64,000 bases of DNA, taken from contig JAUCSD010000001.1 of the NCBI GenBank assembly GCA_030445245.1, forward strand, positions 688,671 through 752,670, read 5' to 3'. Numbering within the stretch: the first letter of the stretch is position 1; each line of letters opens with the position of its first letter. A model generated the notes under the pieces. The model saw only the letters and a list, made by a program, of their open reading frames with translations, was not told the origin of the DNA and did no database searches. The DNA is from Candidatus Saccharimonadota bacterium (GTDB lineage Bacteria > Patescibacteriota > Saccharimonadia > Saccharimonadales > Saccharimonadaceae). Of the stretch, positions 35,500 to 44,955 are shown piece by piece. Position numbers and translations under genes: made by a program.

Positions 35500-36669
35500 C
35501 TATTTAACCAGACCGAGGAAATAGACTGCCGCGCCTGCACCTGCACCGACCAATAAGATAATAACGATCCAGATAATCCACATCCAACCAGACTTTTTCT
35601 TAGCGGGGTGTTCTAGCGGACGGTGGTATGAGTCCGTGTCGTAAATTCCACCATTTTTTTGATCACTCGTACTTGGTTCTTCTCGGTATTGCTGAGGGAT
35701 TGAAACTGGGCCAGTAGGTGTTGGCCTTACTGGTTGCGTATCAGGTTCTTGAGGCAGTAGACCACTTTCAAGTAGCTTCTCATCAGAAGGATGAGTCAAC
35801 TCAGTCTTTGGTGTGCCCATGTGCGTATCCGCCTCTACGCTCATCATGTCACTTTGAAGTTCTTCAGGAAGCTGAACCGCCGTATCACTTGGCATGGCTG
35901 GCAGCTGATCATTAGGATCATCGACTGTTTTGTCCTCACGAGGTTCGGCAGAATCATCAGCGCTATCAGATTCATCATTCGTGGCAAGCGCACCACTACC
36001 GAGCGGCCTTTTCTCCACTTTAGTATCAGGCAAAAATGGTGACGTTAGCGGACTAGGTTCTGCATCATGGTGGTCCGTCGATGGAGCCGTAGGAACGCTC
36101 CACTCTTCCTCTTTGGGCGTGACGTCATCCTTAAAGTCAGTCATCTCAAGTGGATCAGGCCATCCGCCAGACAAAATTGCATCTTCAGTCTCAGATTTTG
36201 AGGATTCGGTTTTTTCAGACGCCTTCTCCTCTGCTGGAGAAGCGAACGGTGTTGATGCCCGAGGGGCATCGGGTCGCGTTGGCATCGTTGGCTCGATTGC
36301 AACGCCTTGACGAGAGATGGCGCGCGCAGGCATTGTCGCTTTTTTCATGTCTGAAGATGGGTGTACAACGTCCATGAAACGACCACCTCGACGAGTAGCT
36401 GGAGGAGGAGTTGAACCAGAACCAGGTAGGCTAGCAACAGTTGTTGCAACAACGTCGTTTTTTTGCTCTTCGGTTGTCGTAGCTTCATTGACCGCCTCAG
36501 CCGTAGCAGTATCGAGTTTATCAAATGAAAGAGGCTCATCCGCACTAAGAGTCGGCTTGATATCGAGGGTTTTTTCTTCATCCTTATTCGATGGTGGGGG
36601 TGTTTTGGGAACACCTGTCATGAGCGAATTGACCGCCTTATCGAGTTCATCAAAATCTAAATCTTTCAT
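35500..36669 (-). CDS. Acidic, proline-rich tail-anchored protein, unknown function
   Basis: This 389-residue protein is almost entirely low-complexity (D, E, P, S, T rich, probably disordered) and ends in a single membrane helix (GWMWIIWIVIILLVGAGAGAAVYFL) with a tiny outside tail. It overlaps tpiA by 4 nt (ATGA) and is the last gene of the glycolytic operon pyk-pgk-tpiA. No domain is recognised. It could be a tail-anchored scaffold on the inner face of the membrane, but that is a guess from the layout. Confidence 0.7.
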   Translation of the reverse strand: MKDLDFDELDKAVNSLMTGVPKTPPPSNKDEEKTLDIKPTLSADEPLSFDKLDTATAEAVNEATTTEEQKNDVVATTVASLPGSGSTPPPATRRGGRFMDVVHPSSDMKKATMPARAISRQGVAIEPTMPTRPDAPRASTPFASPAEEKASEKTESSKSETEDAILSGGWPDPLEMTDFKDDVTPKEEEWSVPTAPSTDHHDAEPSPLTSPFLPDTKVEKRPLGSGALATNDESDSADDSAEPREDKTVDDPNDQLPAMPSDTAVQLPEELQSDMMSVEADTHMGTPKTELTHPSDEKLLESGLLPQEPDTQPVRPTPTGPVSIPQQYREEPSTSDQKNGGIYDTDSYHRPLEHPAKKKSGWMWIIWIVIILLVGAGAGAAVYFLGLVK

Positions 36670-37463
36670 TTCCCACCCCTACTTTTAATGTCCGGCTTTG
36701 AGCCCTTATGCGCCTTGTTTATAATTTCTTCAAATACATGCGCGTCAAGACTAGCGCCGCCAACCAGCAAACCGTCAATACCGTCAATCGCTAGATAGTC
36801 TGCAGCACTATCAGCTTTGACGCTACCACCGTAGAGCACGCGTACGTCATCCGCTGCCGCAACACCGTATAAGTGCTTGATCTGGCTACGAATAGCCTTT
36901 ACGGCCTTCACGACGTCCGCTGGTACGGCATTATTGCCGGTTCCAATAGCCCAAACGGGTTCATAGGCAATCGTTATGCGTTTGAGCTCTTCACTCGTAA
37001 CGTTCGTTAGTCCACCAATGAGTTGGTCGTTGATAGTATCGATTGTTTCATTATTCACTCGTTCGGTGGTTGTCTCACCAATACAAAGAATGGGTTGAAT
37101 ATCATTACGAATTGCCGCTTGAACTTTATTACGAATGTCTTTATCAGTCTCGCCGAAGATATGACGACGCTCTGAGTGGCCGACTAAGGCATATTCAACG
37201 ACACCACGTAGTTGTGGGGCTGAGACTTCACCAGTATAGGCACCATGATCTCGCCAGTAAAAGTTTTGAACTGCTAATTTGAACTGTCGACGATCAATTT
37301 GCAGACTCAGTGATTGCAAGGCCAGTATCGTCGGCGCGAGGACAACTTCCACGTCACGATGGGTCTTAACGAGGCCAGATAATTTATGCAAATATAAACT
37401 TGCCTCATGGGTATTGAGGTTCATTTTCCAGTTGCCAACTATAAGTTTCTTATCTCGAGTCAT
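36666..37463 (-). CDS. tpiA: Triosephosphate isomerase
   Basis: This 265-residue TIM barrel has NWKMN at the start, GHSERR, the catalytic glutamate in AYEPVWAIGTG and the phosphate loop LYGGSVK. It interconverts dihydroxyacetone phosphate and glyceraldehyde-3-phosphate. It lies 37 nt after pgk in one operon and overlaps the next gene. Confidence 0.97.
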   Translation of the reverse strand: MTRDKKLIVGNWKMNLNTHEASLYLHKLSGLVKTHRDVEVVLAPTILALQSLSLQIDRRQFKLAVQNFYWRDHGAYTGEVSAPQLRGVVEYALVGHSERRHIFGETDKDIRNKVQAAIRNDIQPILCIGETTTERVNNETIDTINDQLIGGLTNVTSEELKRITIAYEPVWAIGTGNNAVPADVVKAVKAIRSQIKHLYGVAAADDVRVLYGGSVKADSAADYLAIDGIDGLLVGGASLDAHVFEEIINKAHKGSKPDIKSRGGK

Positions 37464-37500
37464 ATGCCGCTTATGCTTCTTTGCTTTTAGTGTAACGTAA

Positions 37501-38727
37501 TTATGAATGGGCGTCTAGCAAACTTTCGATGCCCGGTAACTTTTCCCCAGCCATCAGTTCCATACTGGCACCGCCACCGGTTGAGATATGAGTAAAACTC
37601 TCCCCGCCGCGTGCGTCCCAGCCCAGCACGAAATCGGCCGTATCACCACCGCCAATGATTGAAGTAATTTCTGAGTGCGTCGCTAGCGTGAGAGCTAAGC
37701 GCGCTGAACCATGAGTAAACGCAGGATATTCGGTCATGCCTAGTGGACCGTTCCAAATGACCGTCTTAGCCTTAACGATAAGATCAACCATCTTTTCAAT
37801 AGTCTTATCGCCAATATCAAGCGCTTTCTCATTTTCGCCAATCGAATCGATGCTCGTAATTCTTCGATTATCGTCAAGTGGCGGCAGCTGGCCTACGGCA
37901 GCGTCCGTTGGAAGTACAAGAAAATCATCTACTTTATCAGCTCCAACTTTTTCGGTAGCTGCTGCGTAAATCTTATTGAGTGTATCTTCTTGTCCTGTCT
38001 CGACAAGGCTCGTGCCCATTGCCTTGCCCTTGTAGGCCAGGAACGTATTAGCCATTGCCCCACCGATAATAATCGTGTCCGCTACACTCACTAATGCTTG
38101 GATGACACCGATCTTATCACTTACTTTAGCACCACCAAGTACTGCAACGAGAGGACGTTGAGGATCTCTCATTGTTTTAGTAATAGTTGTATACTCTCGC
38201 TCGATAAGCAGTCCCGCTACACTTGGAAGGAAATGGGTTATCGCGGAGGTGCTCGCGTGAGCTCGGTGCACTACACCAAAGCCATCTTGAACAAAATAAC
38301 GCGCGCCGGTGTCCTGAGCAAGTTGACGAGCGAATGTTTCGTCATTTGCCTCTTCTTGGGCGTAGAAACGAAGATTTTCCAGCATCGTGACACTCTTTTT
38401 CGGAGCACGACGAATTGCCATTTTAACTTTATCCCCGATAGTTTGATCACAAAAACGTACTTGTTCACCAAGCAACTGTGCCAATCTCTGGGCAATAGGC
38501 TCAAGGCTGAATTTCTTATCCCGACCCTCAGGTCGACCACAATGACTAATGAGCACCACTTTGCAGTTATCACTCAGTAGCCTTTTTATCGTAGGCAGAC
38601 TTGCACGAATACGAAAATCATCGCCAATCGTTCCATCTTTGTTAAAAGGCACATTATAGTCTACCCTTACCAGTACTGTTTGACCTTGCAGCGGCACCGT
38701 ATTGATCGTTTGTTTAAAAAAACTCAT
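37501..38727 (-). CDS. pgk: Phosphoglycerate kinase
   Basis: This 408-residue protein shows VRVDYNVPF, LISHCGRPEGRD, the ADP-site region GGAKVSDKIGVI and GGGDTADFV. The conserved GPxGxFE loop reads GPLGMTEYP, a mild variant. It makes ATP from 1,3-bisphosphoglycerate. The ATG at 38727 is chosen because AGGGTGGG precedes it. It sits 26 nt after pyk in the glycolytic operon. Confidence 0.96.
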   Translation of the reverse strand: MSFFKQTINTVPLQGQTVLVRVDYNVPFNKDGTIGDDFRIRASLPTIKRLLSDNCKVVLISHCGRPEGRDKKFSLEPIAQRLAQLLGEQVRFCDQTIGDKVKMAIRRAPKKSVTMLENLRFYAQEEANDETFARQLAQDTGARYFVQDGFGVVHRAHASTSAITHFLPSVAGLLIEREYTTITKTMRDPQRPLVAVLGGAKVSDKIGVIQALVSVADTIIIGGAMANTFLAYKGKAMGTSLVETGQEDTLNKIYAAATEKVGADKVDDFLVLPTDAAVGQLPPLDDNRRITSIDSIGENEKALDIGDKTIEKMVDLIVKAKTVIWNGPLGMTEYPAFTHGSARLALTLATHSEITSIIGGGDTADFVLGWDARGGESFTHISTGGGASMELMAGEKLPGIESLLDAHS

Positions 38728-38753
38728 TCCCACCCTAGTTTTAATCGTTAGCT

Positions 38754-40172
38754 TTATTCTAACACACGCACACGGATTGTGTCAGTACCACCGATGAGGC
38801 CTGGCTGTCGCCCGCTCACAATTGCAACAGTAACATTTCCTTTGTCACCGAAGAAACCATCCGCCTTTAACTCTCTGGCGAGATCAAGTCCGGACGTTTC
38901 ACCGTCAGGACGAATGTAACTGCGATTGGCATAGCTGAGTGCCAGTTGCTGAGCCGAGCGAACACTGCTCGTTACGCTGATAAGCGGGAGGTTTGGCCTA
39001 TGAGCAGCGATGTTTGCCGCCGTACCACCTGATTTGGTCTCAGCAATAATGGCGACAACTTTCAGCTGTTCGGCGAGTTTGACAGCCGCTGTGCTGATTG
39101 CGTCTTGCTGGCTGTTCTTCATTTGAATTATCTCATCCAGCGGACGGATAGAGGCGTTTTCCTGAGTATACAAAATAACCTTTTTCATAGAAGCGACTGC
39201 TTCGATTGGATAGGAGCCATTAGCTGTCTCGTCTGATAACATCACCGTGTCCGTACCCTGAATAACCGCATTCGCAACGTCACTTACTTCAGCGCGCGTT
39301 GGTTCAGGTGAATCAACCATGCTGGCCATCATTTGCGTCGCGACGATACTTAGTTTGCCGTACTTACGACACAAAGCAATAATTCTCCGTTGTACTATAG
39401 GAACCACTTCGGCACCTGCTTCAACAGCAAGATCACCACGAGCCACCATAACTCCATCGCTTACTTTGACGATAGCCTCGAGGACATCGTCTTTAATAGC
39501 TGCTTTGGTTTCAATTTTAGCAATTACCTGCACATCTGAACCCATACCAAGAAGGATCTGACGAAGGTTGGTTATGTCATCGGGTGACTGCACGAAGCTA
39601 AGAGAGACGAAGTCAAAATCTCTAGTGATGCCATACTCAATATCCTTGAGGTCTTTTGGTGTTAAGATGTCACCGCCAAAGTTAGTATCTGGTAGGTTAA
39701 TGCCTTTACGACTCATGAGCGTACCAGGATTCTCAACACGAACCTTAATAGCAGTCTCAGACGTAATCTCAGTAACAGTCGTACGAATCTTACCGTCAAA
39801 TATGTAGATCGGTTCACCTACCTTTACTTTCTCAGCAAGGTTATATTGGGTTGGAATCGTAAAACCGTCATGTTCAGCAGCATAATCCAGAATAAGCTCA
39901 TCGCCAATTGCTACGGTCATATTTTCCTTTAGCACACCCAGACGAATCTTAGGTCCTTGAAGATCTTGTAAGATCGCGACAGGCTTATTATGCTTTTTAC
40001 TTGCCTGACGGATCCATTCGGTCTGCTGGTTACATTTTTCGTACGTTGCGTGACTAAAGTTAAAACGAAAACCATTTACACCCGCAAGAAGGAGTGACTC
40101 AATAGCTTCGTAACTGTCTGTTGCTGGACCAAGGGTGGCCAAAATCTTAGTTCGTTTGAAGATAATACTCAT
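38754..40172 (-). CDS. pyk: Pyruvate kinase
   Basis: This 472-residue protein has ILATLGPATDS at the start, DLQGPKIRLG, KIETKAAI with the catalytic lysine, MVARGDLAVE and TQMMASMVDSPEPTRAEVSDVANAV. It has the usual A, B and C domains and no extra C-terminal PEP-like domain. It forms ATP and pyruvate at the end of glycolysis. TACAAT at 40180-40185 is 7 nt before the ATG, so the operon pyk-pgk-tpiA appears to start with a leaderless message. Confidence 0.97.
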   Translation of the reverse strand: MSIIFKRTKILATLGPATDSYEAIESLLLAGVNGFRFNFSHATYEKCNQQTEWIRQASKKHNKPVAILQDLQGPKIRLGVLKENMTVAIGDELILDYAAEHDGFTIPTQYNLAEKVKVGEPIYIFDGKIRTTVTEITSETAIKVRVENPGTLMSRKGINLPDTNFGGDILTPKDLKDIEYGITRDFDFVSLSFVQSPDDITNLRQILLGMGSDVQVIAKIETKAAIKDDVLEAIVKVSDGVMVARGDLAVEAGAEVVPIVQRRIIALCRKYGKLSIVATQMMASMVDSPEPTRAEVSDVANAVIQGTDTVMLSDETANGSYPIEAVASMKKVILYTQENASIRPLDEIIQMKNSQQDAISTAAVKLAEQLKVVAIIAETKSGGTAANIAAHRPNLPLISVTSSVRSAQQLALSYANRSYIRPDGETSGLDLARELKADGFFGDKGNVTVAIVSGRQPGLIGGTDTIRVRVLE

Positions 40173-40280
40173 GAGTGATATTGTAACACCTTACCCGTTA
40201 TGTACTGATATCAAAAGGCATTCAACTACATATATTATACGTGTATACTAGTATTAGTACGATTACTAAAAAGGACCTCC

Positions 40281-41402
40281 ATGCAAGAAAGTCTTGAAAA
40301 TACTCTCGCGAGTCTCGTGGCCATACCGAGCATTCCAACTGATTCCTTTGCCTGTCAGGCCGTTATGGATTTTGTTCACGAAGAGCTAAAAGTATATGAC
40401 CTATTTGTCCAAACTCATTTCGATTCAGCAAATCCATGGCTGATTGCCACGACGCGAGCGACACTCACGCCGGACATTCTTTTTTACGCCCACCTGGACG
40501 TCATACCCGCTGAGCCTCACATGTTCCATATGCAAAAAGACGACGGACGCCTACTCGGACGCGGCGTCTTTGATATGAAATTCGCGACGGCCTGCTACCT
40601 TGAGTTCTTACGTAATCACTCGGACGAACTTTCAACTCTGAATATCGGCTTTCTTTTTACGACAGACGAGGAGAAGGATAGCGGCTGCATGGACGAAGTT
40701 ATCGCGACCGGTCTTCGCCCTAAGGTTGTCTTTATGCCTGATGGCGGCGACAACTGGGCAATCGAAGAACGCGCCAAAGGTTTCTATGCCGCTGAATTGA
40801 CCGCTACGGGAAAAACAGCACATGGTTCTCGTCCTTGGGAAGGTGCTAATGCCCTTCATAGTCTTCTTGACAGTATTGAACCCCTACGTAAAAAATACGC
40901 CTCTCAGGAAAAACATCATCCGACACTCATGGTCAATGGCATCCAAAGTGGCCAAGCTATCAATCAGATTCCAGATTATGCTGTAGCCCAACTTGATTTC
41001 CGCTGCTTTAATCAGCATGAAATGGATGAATACCTAGCACTCCTTACAGATATCCCTCGCAAACACTCTAATCTCAGCCTTAATGTTTACAAATCTGGTG
41101 AGACAATCATATTTAATAAAACATCATCTCACGTCCAGGGATTTCTACAGGCCTTCGAAGAAGTACGCGGCGTATCGCCCACGTTCAGTGATTCGTATGG
41201 CGGGTCAGACTCACGCTTTTTTGCGCCCATCGAGATACCCTGCATTATCATTGAGCCTCGCGGCGGTGGCCGTCATGGCAGCAAAGAATGGCTTATCGCG
41301 GATGATCTCATTGAGTACTACCGACTCATCGAACACTGGATTATGCATGATACGAGCGAGCCATTTGCTTCCATCCAGCACCAGGAGCAAGTACTCGTTT
41401 AG
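40281..41402 (+). CDS. M20-family metallopeptidase (ArgE/DapE/CPG2-like)
   Basis: This 373-residue protein carries the metal-site motifs FYAHLDVIP (His, Asp), RGVFDMK (Asp), TTDEEKDSG (Glu-Glu), MPDGGDNW and the late GGGRHGSKEW (His). A lid domain (about 165-275) is present. It probably removes amino acids or acyl groups from peptides or N-acyl amino acids in the cytoplasm; there is no signal peptide. AAGGA precedes the ATG and a TATACT box lies upstream. The next two genes on the same strand, purD and the CofE-like ligase, also act on amide bonds. Confidence 0.86.
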   Translation: MQESLENTLASLVAIPSIPTDSFACQAVMDFVHEELKVYDLFVQTHFDSANPWLIATTRATLTPDILFYAHLDVIPAEPHMFHMQKDDGRLLGRGVFDMKFATACYLEFLRNHSDELSTLNIGFLFTTDEEKDSGCMDEVIATGLRPKVVFMPDGGDNWAIEERAKGFYAAELTATGKTAHGSRPWEGANALHSLLDSIEPLRKKYASQEKHHPTLMVNGIQSGQAINQIPDYAVAQLDFRCFNQHEMDEYLALLTDIPRKHSNLSLNVYKSGETIIFNKTSSHVQGFLQAFEEVRGVSPTFSDSYGGSDSRFFAPIEIPCIIIEPRGGGRHGSKEWLIADDLIEYYRLIEHWIMHDTSEPFASIQHQEQVLV

Positions 41403-41474
41403 TCGGCTTCATGCACTTTAACTTGCGTAAACGGTCAAACTCTACTTTAATTAAGGTAAACATAAGGGGGAAAG

Positions 41475-42806
41475 ATGCCGGTTGAAGATACTGTTGTTCT
41501 AGTTGTGGGTAGTGGCGGACGAGAGCACGAATTAGTAAGGCAGCTTGCATGGACCGCTGACATTCAAAAGGTCTACGCAATACCTGGAAATGCCGGAACC
41601 GCCCTTCTTGACATTGTTGAAAATGTCGATTTATCAGTTACGGATGTACCTGCGATTGTCGCGTTCGTGCATGAACATGCCGTCACAACCGTTCTTATTG
41701 GACCTGAAGCACCCCTCCTAGCTGGCTTAAGCGATGCGCTCCGAGCTGAAGGTATCGTCGTATTCGGCGCAAGTAAAGCCGCAGCCATGCTTGAAGCGAG
41801 CAAGGCATTTGCAGCCGGCTTCATGAGACGCCAGGGCATACCCCAACCTCAATATTGGACTGTTCATTCACTTGAAGAGGCACTTGAGGTCATAAAAGAG
41901 AGAGACCCGACTACCTACGTCCTGAAAGCTGATGGCCTCGCTGCCGGCAAGGGTGTCGTCCTACCTCAAACAACCTACGAAGCCGAGGAGGCGCTACAAC
42001 TCATGTTCTCGGGAGAGGGCTTCGATGCTGCAGGCAAAGACGGTGTGGTCATCCAAGAACGCCTGCATGGACCTGAAGTCTCAGCATTCGCGATTAGTGA
42101 TGGCACAAACGTTATCTTACTTCCTTTTGCTCAAGACCATAAACGACTGCTTGATAACAATGAGGGGCCAAACACGGGAGGCATGGGTGCATATACTCCA
42201 TTGCCATCTTACATCGTGAGCGAAGATCAGACAGCCAGAATTCACGCTATTGCAGCGCAGAGTATCACGGGCATGGCAAACGAAGGAAATCCCTACCAAG
42301 GAGTCCTCTACATCGGCCTGATCCTTGCCGAAGAACGAGGCGGCGCTCCGGTCGTCATTGAATACAATGCTCGTTTTGGTGACCCTGAGGCCGAGGTGCT
42401 GCTCCCTGCACTTAGCGAATCCGATGTTGATGTCGCTCACCTCCTCATACAGACTGCCCATGGCACCCTGCCCGCCATACATCCGTCATTTAAGACATCC
42501 GTATTGACAGTATGCCTAGCGGCCAGCGGTTATCCGCAGACACCTCGAAAAGGTGATCTTATTGAAGGCCTCGAGAACACATACGAGAACGTGATCATCC
42601 ATCATGCCGGTACTAAAAAAGTAGACGATACTACCCTCACAAACGGCGGCCGCGTTCTGTATGTAACTGGTTTTGGACCAACACTCGATGAGGCAGCGGC
42701 TCACGCCTATGCGGCAATCGGAGAAAACGCAATTCATTTTGAAGGCATGCAATATCGCACCGACATCGGCTATCAGGGACGAACACCTAATACAACCGTG
42801 GTATAG
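41475..42806 (+). CDS. purD: Phosphoribosylamine-glycine ligase
   Basis: This 443-residue ATP-grasp enzyme has VLVVGSGGREHELVRQL at the start, LKADGLAAGKGVVLP, QDHKRLLDNNEGPNTGGMGAY and EYNARFGDPEAEVLLP. All are typical of PurD, which joins glycine to phosphoribosylamine in purine synthesis. No other purine gene is in the window except prs (PRPP synthesis). A strong AAGGGGGAAAG site precedes the ATG. Confidence 0.95.
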   Translation: MPVEDTVVLVVGSGGREHELVRQLAWTADIQKVYAIPGNAGTALLDIVENVDLSVTDVPAIVAFVHEHAVTTVLIGPEAPLLAGLSDALRAEGIVVFGASKAAAMLEASKAFAAGFMRRQGIPQPQYWTVHSLEEALEVIKERDPTTYVLKADGLAAGKGVVLPQTTYEAEEALQLMFSGEGFDAAGKDGVVIQERLHGPEVSAFAISDGTNVILLPFAQDHKRLLDNNEGPNTGGMGAYTPLPSYIVSEDQTARIHAIAAQSITGMANEGNPYQGVLYIGLILAEERGGAPVVIEYNARFGDPEAEVLLPALSESDVDVAHLLIQTAHGTLPAIHPSFKTSVLTVCLAASGYPQTPRKGDLIEGLENTYENVIIHHAGTKKVDDTTLTNGGRVLYVTGFGPTLDEAAAHAYAAIGENAIHFEGMQYRTDIGYQGRTPNTTVV

Positions 42807-42895
42807 TAAGTAAAAATAAGTTCGAAAGAGATACCCCATGTTACTTAGTAAACGTCTCACTACCTAGTCTAGTTTCATCAGATTAATCTCTGTTC

Positions 42896-42943
42896 TATGA
42901 GGATGTTTACAACTTTAGTGATCTAGGCTAGCGATCATCCTCG
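42896..42943 (+). other. Imperfect hairpin between purD and the CofE-like gene
   Basis: GAGGATG pairs with CATCCTC around an inner TGATC/GATCA stem. It has no T run. It could be a leader structure of the downstream gene or part of the 171-nt intergenic region without function. Confidence 0.3.
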
Positions 42944-42977
42944 CATTAATTCTATACAAACGAGGAAATCCATTACA

Positions 42978-43745
42978 ATGAACATTACTACCATAAAAAC
43001 ACGGCTCGTCCATGCAAACGAATGCACGCTTGAGACGCTCCTCACCGAGAGTCTCACAGATGTGCCGGAGCATTCGATTATCGTTATCAGCTCAAAAATT
43101 ATAGCGCTCTGTCAAAACCGGGTCGTCGATAAAAACACCATAACAAAAAGTGAGTTAATCAAACAGGAAGCTGATTTTTATACGCCTGATGGCTTTAATA
43201 AATATGGCCATAATTTTACGATCATACATAATACATTCATTGCATCTGCCGGCATTGATGAATCAAATGTTGACGATAGCTTCGTGCTTTGGCCAGCCAA
43301 TCCCCAAGCAGTCGCGAATGAAATACGAAGCTTTTTATGCCAGTTATTCAATCGACAATTTATCGGTGTTATCATCACTGACAGCTCAGGCATGCCTTCT
43401 ATGCGAGCAGGTACTATTGGCATCATGATCGCGCACAGTGGCTTCATGGCGGTAAAAAAACTCGCAGGCACGAACGATCTATTTGGACGTCCATTCAAAG
43501 TGTCAAAATCAGCAATTGGCGGAGGACTTGCGGCCGCGGCAAATGTCGTGATGGGTGAATCTACCGAACAGACACCAATCGCCCTCATCAGCGATGCCCC
43601 TTTCGTTGTGTTTCAAGACTCTAATCCAAGCACGAATGATCTTGAAACTACCTACATATCGCCCGAGACCGACCTGTATGCTCCTTTCATCCAATCAGCG
43701 CCATGGCAAAAGGGCGGCGGTAAATACAGAGAGACGGTTGAATAA
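42978..43745 (+). CDS. Coenzyme F420:L-glutamate ligase-like protein (CofE family)
   Basis: This 255-residue protein has the CofE fold: IIVISSKIIALCQNR near the start, FIASAGIDESNVDDSFVLWP, IGVIITDSSGMPSMRAGTIGIMIAHSGFMAV and KVSKSAIGGGLAAAANVVMGE. CofE adds gamma-linked glutamates to F420 or, in relatives, probably to other acceptors such as folates. No F420 biosynthesis gene is in view, so the acceptor is unknown. It lies downstream of purD on the same strand after a 171-nt gap, with GAGGAAAT before the ATG. Confidence 0.85.
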   Translation: MNITTIKTRLVHANECTLETLLTESLTDVPEHSIIVISSKIIALCQNRVVDKNTITKSELIKQEADFYTPDGFNKYGHNFTIIHNTFIASAGIDESNVDDSFVLWPANPQAVANEIRSFLCQLFNRQFIGVIITDSSGMPSMRAGTIGIMIAHSGFMAVKKLAGTNDLFGRPFKVSKSAIGGGLAAAANVVMGESTEQTPIALISDAPFVVFQDSNPSTNDLETTYISPETDLYAPFIQSAPWQKGGGKYRETVE

Positions 43746-43820
43746 ACATAAGCACTATTGTCAGGGCAATTGTAATTACTTATTATTGAATTACATCCAT
43801 ACATAATTGGGGATAGAACG

Positions 43821-44528
43821 ATGATAATGTATAACACGCTCATGGGAGTTTGCGCCGGGCTTGCGTTGGTCTTACTCGCCTTACTTGGTAGGAAGCTGGT
43901 TCGTCGAGAAATTATCGCACCGGAAGGCTGGTCGCTCACATTTGGCATCGTCGGTGTCGTACTCACCTTTCTGAGCGGGCTCATGGCCATCACCTGACCA
44001 CTTACCGTTAATCCGCCCCTTAATATCTTATTTGCCGAACCTTCATTAATACTGGGTATTATGCTCATTGCGGCATCTATTTTCCTTGGAAAACAAAAAG
44101 ACATCGTCAACGCCCTTGCTTCCACTAACAAAAAGAAGGCGAATGAAGCTGACCTGTATTTACGTCGCGTACTTGCACCGTTATCTTGGGTGATATTCGG
44201 CGTCGGGCTTATCCTCGGCTTTAGTACGATAGCTATTTTCCGCTTTACGATTGTTGGCTCAGCTCCAGCGATAGAACCGATCAGCGGCTTACTTCACGAC
44301 TACCCATTAATTGAAAATACATTCTTCGGCATTTTATATGGCCTACCTGCGCTTGGGGCCTTACTTATGCCATTCGCCCTCCGCAAGCCTCGTAGTAAAT
44401 TACCGACCATTGTCGGCTATAGCTGGGTGATCGCTGGTGCGACATTTCTGCTTTTTAGCGCACTCAACTACTACACACACTCTGGTATGCTCATAAATAT
44501 GCTACGTGGCACCAACTTTACTTTTTAA
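43821..44528 (+). pseudogene. DUF981-like membrane protein interrupted by an in-frame TGA
   Basis: From the ATG at 43821 the frame reads through 58 codons to TGA (43995-43997) and then continues open, in the same frame, to a stop at 44526-44528. The conceptual product has 235 codons and about six membrane helices. The text around the stop, GLMAIT-stop-PLTVNPPLNILFAEPSLILGIML, fits my memory of DUF981-type proteins with a tryptophan at that place. A single TGG to TGA change therefore explains it. GGGGA lies 8 nt before the ATG. Because TGA is a normal stop elsewhere in this window, a nonsense-mutated gene is the simplest reading; readthrough or a sequencing error are alternatives. Confidence 0.7.
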
Positions 44529-44551
44529 TAGATTCTTCAAAGGAGAATCCC

Positions 44552-44926
44552 GTCCAAATAACATTTAACTCTTACCTCGGTTTTAAAACAAGTGCTCGTG
44601 ACGCCATGGAATTCTATAAAACTATCTTTGACGGCACGCTTGTCCTAAACACTTTCAAAGACCCTAACGCCTCAAAGAATCCAGATGAGGATAATTTCAT
44701 AATGCACGCGCTTCTTACAGGCGACAATGGTACTACCCTTATGGCCAGTGACACACTAAGCTACATGGAGTACGAACCTGGAACGAGTTTCAGCATGTCG
44801 CTAAGCGGCGATAATAAAGACGAGCTTACGACATATTTCAACAAGGTCTCTGAAGGCGGTATGATCACCGACAAGTTCGGCATTCAGTGGATAGTCAATA
44901 CCACCAAAAGCAAACCTCTTGAGTAA
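44552..44926 (+). pseudogene. PhnB-like VOC (glyoxalase-fold) protein, lesioned
   Basis: The frame encodes VQITFNSYLGFKTSARDAMEFYKTIF at its front, the normal beginning of PhnB-like VOC proteins. However, the codon where the start should be (44552, 6 nt after AAAGGAG) is GTC, and no start codon lies upstream in frame. Translation could only use ATG 44606, which would remove the first strand. Near the C-terminus SEGGMITDKFGIQW lacks the roughly 15 residues with a WGD-type motif that usually precede DKFG. It follows directly after the broken DUF981-like gene. It is probably a decaying gene, though use of a non-standard start is possible. Confidence 0.6.
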
Positions 44927-44955
44927 ATTGGCTTCGCTCCTTATTGCGATCTGAC

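Noticed and set aside
43995-43997. Genome-wide reading of UGA as tryptophan or glycine
   Set aside because: Several sound genes end in TGA, including ATGA overlaps (rsmA, the cysteine desulfurase, tpiA), so UGA works as a stop here.
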